Of a stretch of 64,000 nucleotides of DNA, positions 24,917-33,926 are shown in pieces. Within the stretch, counting starts at the first letter, position 1, and each line of letters starts with the position of its first letter. The position numbers were made by a program, and so were the translations under genes. Source of the stretch: Melampsora larici-populina 98AG31 (taxonomy: Eukaryota; Basidiomycota; Pucciniomycetes; Pucciniales; Melampsoraceae); the NCBI RefSeq assembly GCF_000204055.1, contig NW_006768765.1, positions 1,532,236-1,596,235 of the forward strand. Reading direction: 5' to 3'. The notes under the pieces were generated by a model that made no database searches, had not been told where the DNA came from, and saw only the letters and a list, made by a program, of their open reading frames with translations.

Positions 24917-26179
24917 TTGGTGAAAAAGGAACAAGTTCAAATTAAAATCGATTCCTCGGATTTAGATAATCATCTTTTCCCATTTCTCTTCAAAGCTACT
25001 CTATCAGTACATACCAGGAATATTTCTTCATTTCTTGATTATTTAAATCCTTCTACTTCTTCTACTTCTCCATCTCCACATTCCCAAATTCTGCTTTGAA
25101 ACTCATTTACCACCCAATTGATTATTGCTCAAAGTCTGAATAAAATTCAACAAAGAAGATGATTATCCCATTGAGCATCCAACTTGATTTAAAAATTCAT
25201 CAACCTGATCAAATTCAAAATCAAACACAAGACCATATTATAAGTTTAAATTTAAATGAAAAGATCAATGAAAACTCAATCCAATCTACTCTTATCACTC
25301 TTCCAAAACTAGAAACCTCATCAAATTCATCGTAAGTGATCAATTAACCTTCCAGTTTTGTCTTTTGTTTTGGTGATTCTTAATATCAAACCTTCTATTA
25401 TATTTTCTTAGCAAACGCAAACCATTCAAGGACCTAAAGTTTCAACTTCTCGAATGTATAACAAGCCTTTTAGTATGGTTAATAATCCTAAACCTTTGGA
25501 GGATTTTCAATGAAATGGGACCTTTAAGTTTTCAAACCCAACCTTTCCTAAACCTATTTAGTTCAACAGAATTTGATTGGAATTTAAGTTTTTCTAGTAT
25601 TGAAAATGAATTGGATTCGATTACAAGTATGAAGGATATTCCTATTAGATCTCAGTAAGTTTTTCATCAGTTTTAATCTTTTCTTGTAGATATATTTGGT
25701 TGAGTCTTGATGAATATTTTATTTTATGGCTTAGTGCAAGGAATTGGTTAACAGAAAGTTCTCAAACTATTTTCAATCCTCACCCAACCTCAACCTCAAC
25801 CTCGTATCCTACTCCTAATGAAGACTTCAACTTTGATTTCCAAAATCAGAAGCAAGACTTTAATTTAAATCCCAACGATCAATCCGATCCTAATCCTAAT
25901 CCCAACCAAACCTACGAATCCAACGATGAATCAAGCATCAAACTAAAAGAAACCTTAACCGCCCTAAATGATAATGATGCTGATGAATTTATTTTCTTTA
26001 AATCGCTTCAAACCTCAAACCTTCATCAAACTCCAAAAGACAATTCACAAGAAACCCTTCATTCAGACTCAGATGATTTAAATATTTTTAATGAACTAGA
26101 TGATCCTTTACCAACATCATCACCTTATATACCTATAACAAACCCCGATCCAAGTCATGAATTAGATTTCCTTTTGTAA
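24917..26179 (+). CDS. Unknown protein, 5' end unresolved (at least 286 aa)
   Basis: The supported part has three exons, 25159..25331, 25412..25654 and 25735..26179, in frame, giving 286 aa from an ATG at 25159. An open stretch at 24917-25099 (IKIDSSDLDNHLFPFLFK) looks coding but has no ATG, so at least one upstream exon is probably missing. I do not recognise the family. A hydrophobic helix (LLECITSLLVWLIILNLW) lies in exon 2; it could be a membrane segment or a buried helix. The C-terminal 130 residues are Asn/Asp/Ser/Pro-rich and acidic, probably disordered. The joined frame is convincing because exon 2 contains stops in the other frames. Confidence 0.6.
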
Positions 26180-27070
26180 CACCTGTGAAACATACCCTTG
26201 ACCTTAAACTTTCTTTTTTTATCTTGTTCTAGTTTTTCACTAATCCAATAATTTTCCATTCTTGCTTGTATAAGGACTTTCCATTCTTATTTTTCTCAAA
26301 TCTATCTCTTTATCTTTTATTTTTTCATTCTCATCCTAATTATTTGATCTTTAATCTTTGTTTAATGTTCATCTGGGTTGTGATTTTTACTTTTTTCTTC
26401 TTGTTAGATTATTTGATCTTCAAAAACCTGTAAAACAAATGAATTTGGAAGTACTTAATAAGAATATAAAAGATAAAAAAGGAGACCGTTGTTGAAGCTC
26501 ATTCATTGCACCTGTACCACCACCAACACGATCTTCTCAAATTGGAGTGATTTTGTGATAGTGGGCTCCAACATTCCTCTGACCATCTCTTACAAAGGAA
26601 ACATTGATTCCACAGATTTGAGCCGTATCAATATGCAAATTGAACAACAATCTATCTTCTTCTCATGTATCATAGCCAACACTTAATATACCCACCCCCA
26701 CCCCTGTTCAAACCAAAAGTTTTCCTCAAGTTTGGGTACAAATCATAAACTACAAAACCAATCTCTTTATGTTTCTCCAAACCAAAACAAAAAAACACAT
26801 CACATCACACAGAATCAAAAAAGATGAATTCTACACTCAAAGAAAAAAAACAATTGAATGACATTATTAGGGAAAAAACCCCATTCATGATGAAAAGTTC
26901 ATATATAAATATAAAATGAGAAAAAAAAACTGTTCGTAATATGCAATTTTGAATTTCAATTTTTTTTTTCTTTCATTCAAAGATTTTTCTTCAAAAAGAA
27001 CTCCGGTTCGCTCACTTTATCTAAACAAAAGAAATAGAAAAAAGAAAAAAAAACTTGATTCTGCAAATTT
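26180..27070. other. Convergent intergenic region
   Basis: About 890 bp, AT-rich with poly-T and poly-A tracts and one CCCACCCCCACCCC run near 26690. No gene supported. Confidence 0.45.
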
Positions 27071-28673
27071 TCAAAATGTTGGAACCTATAAATGTAGGAT
27101 CAAAAAAAATAGAATATAAGCATGAATCAATCAAACCTTATAGAACATCAAAGTGTCTAGAAGATCTCCAAGGCTTACATAATCATTGATCCGATCTCTT
27201 GCATTTTGAGCAATACATTCAGCAATCCAAGTCAAGCTTCGAATTTCTTGTTCCTTAAGCTACAGAAACCCAAAAAAAAGAATCAATTGAGAAATGATAC
27301 ATGAATCCAAAGTAACCCCCAAAAAACCAAACCTCACCTTGAAGAATGCATAAAAGACGCCATATTGAAATTGTTGTAAGAAAGCCAGTTTGTTGAGATG
27401 AACTTCTTTTTGAAAGAAATGATCTTCAAGAGCTTGAACCAAATCATCTGGACCGTTCGAATTAGCACCCGCTTCAAAAAAGTGTCGATACTCCGGAACA
27501 TTATCGGTGATGGCTTTAACCGCTTCGACTTCATCTGCTCTAGCTAGTAAAAAGTTGCCTTCGGGATACAGTTTTCCAAGACGAGGAAAGAGTTTGAAAC
27601 GTTGTTCTTTGGTTAGATGAGTTCCAAAAGAGTTGATGGTGATATTGATGGTCCGTCGATCAGCTTCGAAACCAAGGATTGCATCCATAACCGATCCAGT
27701 TGGGTCTCCTAATTTACTACAGAACCGATGAAAGTCCTCTAGGTAAGCTCGGTAGAGCGTGTTACGGATGATCTCGATATTCAGTTCGTCTAGATCATGT
27801 GCCGAGAGACAGTCTCTAAAATAAGGTGCTGTGGTTCGTCATACACGTCATGAATGATGAGGTTCTTGATTAGAGAAGAGACAGGTTCAAATTGCATGGA
27901 GTGATCGTACCTAGTGGAGTTTCAACCATCACGGAATTATAGAGTTCCTCCATGTTGGTAGCTACACAGAGTGCTGGCATCGTATCAAACACACCTAAGG
28001 GATGACATCGATCCAAGAGCTCATGTGTATCCCGCTCGTGTAAAGTACCGGTGATGAGGAGGATGACCTTGATGATGTAGATGATGACCATTGAAATAAG
28101 TATACATGATCTAATGAAAGGTAAATCATTAAACTTACGTTATCGATCATATAAGCATATCTAGAAAAAACCAAACCGAAAAAAACAAAACATCATCAGT
28201 ATTGAAATCAAGAAAGAAAGAAAACCAAACGATTCACGTCATATAATCTAAAAAGGTCGAAAGAGGTTCAACAGCATTCGATCGAATATAATTAAACTCC
28301 GTCACCAATTTAGCCGTAGCTTTTTCAGCAATAGTTGAAGTTGAGATAGGAGGAGTTTCATTGGCCAAAAAGGTACCATAATCGGTAGCAGCTATTAAAG
28401 AACGATGAACAGCGAGTGAGTGATTGGATTCGATGGAAAAAGGAAGTTGAGAGAACAGGTCACTAACAGAGTTGCATTTTGAAATCTTCTAGACTATCAC
28501 ATTGTGTTAAGTTTTGATAATGAGTTTGGGTTAAGAGACCAGCTTTGAAACCTCTGATGATGCCTTCAAGGAAACCTGATGAATCATGTCGATAGGTTTA
28601 GTCAATGGTTTCTCAAATCTAAGAAAGAGATTCTTTACTTACCTGAATGAGAGTTGAAGAAAAGTGCTTCCAT
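27071..28673 (-). CDS. VMA6: V-type H+-ATPase subunit d (352 aa)
   Basis: Eight exons (minus strand): 28643..28673, 28468..28575, 28238..28391, 28139..28160, 27911..28067, 27338..27828, 27179..27259, 27071..27085; total 352 aa, matching the family (yeast Vma6 345 aa). Family-specific stretches: [20 protein letters not shown] at the start, [69 protein letters not shown] and [12 protein letters not shown]. The last exon is only 15 nt and encodes VPTF plus stop, restoring the conserved YVPxF end; without it the frame reads into an unrelated tail. Subunit d sits on the Vo ring, couples it to the central stalk and is needed for vacuolar/Golgi acidification. Confidence 0.97.
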
Positions 28674-28916
28674 TGTTGGATGATTTTGATTTGGTTTCTT
28701 GGTTTGATTAGTTGTGTCCTTTCGATCTTATATGGTTTGGATGTTGATGGTCTGATGCTTGATGGTATGATGGTCTTCAGGTCGATGTGGTCTCAACTCC
28801 AAATGAATTTCCAACCTGAACAGAGATCGGTCCGACTCGTTCGAGCGGATCACTAATCTCCAATAAGGCCCCGTCGCCGAGTATCCTGTATTTCATTTTC
28901 CTTGCTTCAGAATCAC
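28674..28916. other. Upstream region of VMA6
   Basis: Promoter interval on the minus strand, between the VMA6 start and a foldback element. No TATA box noticed. Confidence 0.4.
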
Positions 28917-29017
28917 AGTGTACAGTCGATTTCAGAAAGCTTGGAAACATTTGCCCGCCAAATTTGAGCAAATTGGCGCGGAATTCTTTCCAAGCTTTGT
29001 GCAATTGACTGTACACT
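28917..29017. mobile_element. Foldback element of about 100 bp
   Basis: Left arm AGTGTACAGTCGATTTCAG and right arm (reverse complement AGTGTACAGTCAATTGCAC) pair almost along their whole length, both continuing AAAGCTTGGAAA and meeting around a short AAATTTGAGCAAATT centre. The block is therefore one long hairpin, typical of a very short MITE. A clear target duplication was not found. The open frame across it is a by-product of the palindrome. Confidence 0.65.
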
Positions 29018-29639
29018 CAAACTTGCTCAAGCCTCGGGCCTTTGGCGAGGGACTTTGATAAGTTTGGTGCACACTATCTGTTTTCATGCCAAAGAATTGC
29101 TTAAATATTCAGTTCATAAGTGTGTCTTGGGATTTCTTGGTTATTGCCCAGCTCATGATTTTTGCCATCCTCAGAGATATCATCCTTTGATGTGGAGGTC
29201 ATATGTAAATCTTTGGGGGTTGCACAACTCAGGGGTCAAAAATTTAAAACATTAAGCAGTGATTCTCTCAGAGTGCTGTATGTCAGTGCAAAGGGACATA
29301 ACTCAGAATGGGAGTAAGGACCATATCATTGGTTTCCAGTCTAGAAGATATGAGGATATTGCCACTGACCTTGGGTGTATTGGTGAACAAGTGACCAAGT
29401 TGAATGAAAGGCATAATTCTGGCAGAAATGCAGGGGAGACAATGTCTTTGAAGTGCTCTTCTGCGCCCCTCCAGACATCTGGGGATTCAACAGGTACCAA
29501 GCTTTTGTAACCTTGAGGCTCCCCAACAGACAGGGTGTCCTCTATGGTCACAGTTTATATACAAAATGATGTCTTCAAATATAGTGGGAGGCTTCACAAT
29601 TCAAATCTTGCCATGTGAATTATATGTCCTGTGAGCCAT
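29018..29639. other. Gene-free stretch next to the orphan promoter copy
   Basis: Where the coding part of a third A/B-type gene would be expected downstream of the copied promoter, no homology to genes A or B is visible in any frame. Short ORFs only. Confidence 0.45.
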
Positions 29640-30105
29640 ACAAGCTCTATAGTTTGTATTGTTTTTACTGGTTGATACAATGATGTAGGTTATAATGATA
29701 TTGCATTATTTTCATTGATACAACTATGAAGGATCTAATGAGATTTGCATTGTTTTCACTGGTTGATACAATCATGAATGATCTGAGATCAGTATTGAGA
29801 AGCTTAAATAACCAAATTCAACCTGTGTGTTTTTGGGCTTCAGACATGCCTCTGATGTTTTCATGACACAAAATCACCAAAACTCTATATTCAAAATCTT
29901 TATGAAACTTCCTTGAAAAATCCCAACATAATCTTTAATTTTTGGTCTAAAAATACTGAAAGAAATAACCAAAAAATAAATAGGTTTGAGTAATGAAGGT
30001 AGGTAGAATCTGATAAGAGGAATGAGAGTGAGAGGTTATGTTTTTTCAAAGAATTACAATTTCTTGGAAAAGATGTTAGGTTGAAGGACAAATGAAGATC
30101 AGGTT
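29640..30105 (-). repeat. Orphan copy of the upstream region of secreted genes A and B
   Basis: This stretch matches the region 5' of gene A (33250-33700) in the same orientation: GACACAAAATCACCAAA is shared exactly, and the flanking pairs GGCTTCAGACATGCCTCTGA / GGCTGTGGACAGGCCTCTGA and CAAATGAAGATCAGGTTA / CAAATGATGGTCAGGTTA agree with few changes. The region upstream of B (36560-36830) has GGACTTCAAACATGCCTCAG at the matching position. It begins with three imperfect units of about 65 bp, each containing a TTTTNACTGGTTGATACAA-like core. It is probably left over from a third tandem copy whose gene was lost. Confidence 0.6.
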
Positions 30106-30146
30106 AATTTTTCAAACACGTTTCTGAAGCAAAAAATGTATATTTA

Positions 30147-30381
30147 TGGGATAAAAACTAGAAACCCAGGGGTTTTTTGCCAGGTCCCAAGTTTCTAAAC
30201 TTCATTTCAGAATCTGGGAAAGTCAGAAAAAACTTAAGAGCCCCAGTGATCAAGAAGTGCCTGGGGATTCAACCTTGAGAAAAACTGGGATTGGTCACCC
30301 AGATTCTGAGTTTTTCAAACACGGCCAAAAAGTCTGAGTTGGAAAACTTGGACTTTTTCCAGGTTTTTAGTTTGTATCCCA
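30147..30381. mobile_element. MITE-like element with TA flanks
   Basis: The left end TGGGATAAAAACTAGAAACC and the reverse complement of the right end TGGGATACAAACTAAAAACC match at 17 of 20 positions. TA lies directly outside both ends, as in Tc1/mariner-type insertion. The 235-bp interior is non-coding. It lies between the orphan promoter copy and the 3' end of gene A. Confidence 0.6.
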
Positions 30382-30619
30382 TAATCATTCAAGATATGTA
30401 TGTATGCTCAGTTTGTGCTTGTAACTGAAGACAAAAATAAACAACAAAATGAAGTGGAAGTACACTCAATATACCAAATGATATCACTCCAAAATTGAAT
30501 TCATATGTTTGTGTTTAGTCTGTTAGGAAGATTGGACAAGTTTCTCTGAGGTTTTTTTGAAGTGTAAAGGCTACCAAGCTTGACTTGATACCCACACAAT
30601 TGCTATCCAGCTGAAGTTG

Positions 30620-33220
30620 TTAATATGTGATGGGTTGTGCCTTCTTCTCTAGGTCATCAAGCTTTTCTTGAATATAGGAAAGGAGGAATTGAGTTGAGAT
30701 CCTGGAGACATTGGGTTGGTAATCTGATATATTGTACCATGATGGGCTGCACCCAGGGATCTTCATGAAGAGATCAAACCATTTTGGTCTAAATGTCTTC
30801 ATCCAACTCAAAATCACATGACAAATGAAGTGTTGTTGGCTTATAGTGAATAGATTGTGACTCATAGCCCTGGAAATCAAAGAATCTCTGATGGTATTGA
30901 TTGAATCGGTCTCAGGATAAGCTCTAGCATAATTAGTTGTTTTAGCATAATCTTCCAATTTGATTGTTCTAAATGGAATGGTTTTCCAAATATTTTCTAA
31001 CCACATGTATCCTTCATTTAATGTTTCACTCAAGTCTCCTCCATAAGGATCAAAGCTGAATTTGACCTTGATTAGCAACAAAAGGAATTCATGTGTCATA
31101 AGTGTTAATCTCATTCTCATGCATTTTTTGACTCCAGGATACCTTACACAAAGCTCCTCATCTGTTTTAAGGTATTCCTGAAGTTGTATCATGAAAGGTG
31201 TGACATATTTCTCAATTGTGAAATCAAATGATGATCTGACCTGATTCCTGTACATGCCTGTTTCTGTATGGGGTCTTTGTCTTTTACGAGTCTTCTTTTT
31301 TCTAGGCATCATATCAGGTACATCTTGAGTCGGTGCTTTGAAGTTATTCCTCCATTCCATTATATTCATGTTGAAATGTCTTTCCATTGGATAGATAGGC
31401 GTCTGAGCATAAAGGTTGGGAATGGGTAAATCTTTTGAGGAGACAACTTCCCCATCCATTCTACCATACAATCCATTGTTATTAGGGTAAAAAGTTTGAT
31501 TTGGGGTCAAGGGTTTTGCAAGGCCCATTCCTAAGCCTCCCCCAATATTTAACTTCTTCCTTTTGTTATGTATGATCATGTCTTCAGTGTTGTAGTGAAG
31601 ATCCCTGATTAGATTCTTCTGTTTACTAGATATTTGATGATCATATAATGCAGTGTGAGCTTCAAGGGGTGTCTTTGGTCCCTTGTCTTTCTTATTTCTC
31701 CAAGAATTATCAGGACCTACCCTGCTTTCTGGTTTGTAAAACATCTGGTTTTCATTGCTTTGTGGGATAAAACTTGAATTGGTTTCTTGATTTAACATGT
31801 CTTCTATAGCCAGGAGGTAGGCTACATCAAAATCTCTTTCCAAAAATTGTAGATTTCCATGTTCAGAGTTTTGGTGTGGATGTGGTTGGGATGCCATTCC
31901 CCTTGTATTGTGAGATTGGTGGTCCCAAAGAGTGTTAATTTTATCTAGGGGCTTGTCTGCATGACCTGATCTTGGTGTTGTATTTATTGGATCAATGAAT
32001 TTGTCCTTGGCTAAGTGTGCATCTTCTGAACCTCCAAATACCATTGACACTCCAGTATGTGTGTCTGGGAACCAACCATCCTGTGGATTTGTCTGTGTGA
32101 CTGGTTGGTATGGACTGAAACAATTTGTACCTCCAACTGTGTGATCTTGAAAGATGTCATGACTTGCATGATTGATGGACTGTTCCAGGACATTCAAATA
32201 AGCAGGGTATTTGAGTTCAGTAGGGATGTTGGGTAGGTTTATGGCAGGAATTGGGGTTTCCAAAGTATCTAAGTGACTTGATCTATGTATATCATCATTG
32301 CTGTTGATATTGATCCTACCCAAGTTTTTGTCTACCTGATTGAACTCTCCATCTTGGCTCATTGAGTCATCAAAGATATCAAAGTATGATATTGGAGAAT
32401 AATTTGTTGAAACATTTCCCACATCACCACCAACCCAGCTCATTCCACCAATGTTTGGTGATAGTGTGGGATTTTTTCCAATGTCTGCGCTGTGAGATAT
32501 AATTTCAGAAGCAGGATAAGGTGTTGGATGTCCAGAATGAGCTTTCAAAGTTTTGAGTTGAGGCGGAACATCTTTCAAATCTGTGACCATATCATTTTGG
32601 TGTAGTGGCTCTGCAGCATCTGTCATTGGTCCTTCTTTGAATGTTAAGAAATTCTCTGTATCCATGAAATCAAAGTCTCCAAGTTCCAATAAATTTGAAA
32701 TCCACACATCATCTTGATCGTGCATAGGGTGAACCTGGTGAGGGAACCTCATATCTACATTCACTTCACCAGAAGTATCATCCAGCAGGACTGTGTTGGA
32801 AAATCAATACAGAATCAGTTGGATTTTAAAACTGAAGATGATATCAAGAAGCCATTTCTGACTTTCAAAGGCCTTACCTCCTTGTTCACTTCTATGCCCT
32901 GCAGTAGTTGATCCTTCAACAAGGGGGTGATGATCAAGATTTGTTGATGGTAAAAATCTGTCTTGATGTGCAAGTTCATGATAATTTGCAGATGAGAAAG
33001 GCCAATAACCTGATGTTATATCCTCTGTCCCATGATTATGATTTGACACCACATGAGAAACCTCTTTCATTCCAGGCTCCAAATCCTGTTCAATATTCTC
33101 ACCATCTGTTAAACTTCTGGCTAGATCTTTGTGTGAAATGAATCCCCATACAACTTCAAGATCAGTACCTGATAGAATGAAGAAGATGTAGAACAGGATT
33201 AAGCTCTTGTTATGAAGCAT
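30620..33220 (-). CDS. Large secreted protein A, candidate effector (837 aa)
   Basis: Two exons (minus strand), 32878..33220 and 30620..32790, in frame, 837 aa. A hydrophobic signal peptide (about residues 1-26, LILFYIFFILSG core) is followed by a motif shared with gene B, DLARSLTDGE, then VSNHN. The middle 500 residues are Asn/Ser/His/Asp-rich and poorly ordered in appearance. Two basic patches resemble nuclear localisation signals: NKRKKLN and PRKKKTRKRQRP. The last 200 residues are conserved with B: RSSFDFTIEKYVTPFM, RLTLMTHEFLLLLIKVK, SETLNEGYMWLENIWKTIP, LISRAM and FRPKWFDLF. No known enzyme or binding domain was recognised. Signal peptide plus tandem paralogy in a probable rust suggests a host-facing role, but this is inference. 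I do not know its function. Confidence 0.85.
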
Positions 33221-33700
33221 TGTCACCTTAGCAAGATTACAGGGCCAGATGAGTCAAAAATATTGGGCTACAATTTTGATTGATATCAATGATATTTGTA
33301 TCTTTTCACTGATTGATACAAGAATGGAGAATATGAGGGGGGTATTGATGAAACTATAAACCCAAATCAATTGTGTTATGGGCTGTGGACAGGCCTCTGA
33401 TATTCTCATGACACAAAATCACCAAAGCTTAAGTGTATAAAACCTCCCGGAGACACAGGTACTGAAACAAGTCACCATAATATTGATTCTTTTGTGAGAA
33501 GGACCCGGAAACAAGTAAAACAGGTAGTAATTCTGGTAGTATTTCTGAGAAATTTAAAGGTAAGCAATTTCTGATGAGAGGATAAATGATGAGGTGTTAA
33601 GTTTTCAAAGACAAAGGTTTGTTGGAAAACCAACAGATGGCTATGGACAGAATACAAGCCCAAATGATGGTCAGGTTATTCTGCATTTGAATACACATTG
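33221..33700 (-). promoter_or_regulatory. Upstream region of secreted gene A
   Basis: Homologous to the orphan copy at 29640-30105 and, more distantly, to the upstream region of B, so regulatory sequence was duplicated together with the gene. It contains a TTTTCACTGATTGATACAAG core near 33303, related to the triple repeat in the orphan copy. Exact start sites cannot be read. Confidence 0.5.
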
Positions 33701-33926
33701 TGTCATGTGGACAAGGTTTTGGTATCATTGATTCAAATGTAACACAATTGAAATTAGAATAAAGAACAGAAGCAAATGGAGATGGGATGAGGATAAAAAT
33801 GCAGGTTACTCCAACATTGACTTCACATATTCAAAAATTTGGTGTCACAATCAGTGGATGTATATATGATCTATATCTATGTTATACAAAACAACAGGGA
33901 TACCCAGGTCTGTCCAGTTGGATTTA

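Noticed and set aside
28777..29016. Minus-strand ORF of 79 codons
   Set aside because: It mostly runs across the foldback element, which stays open because of its palindromic sequence.
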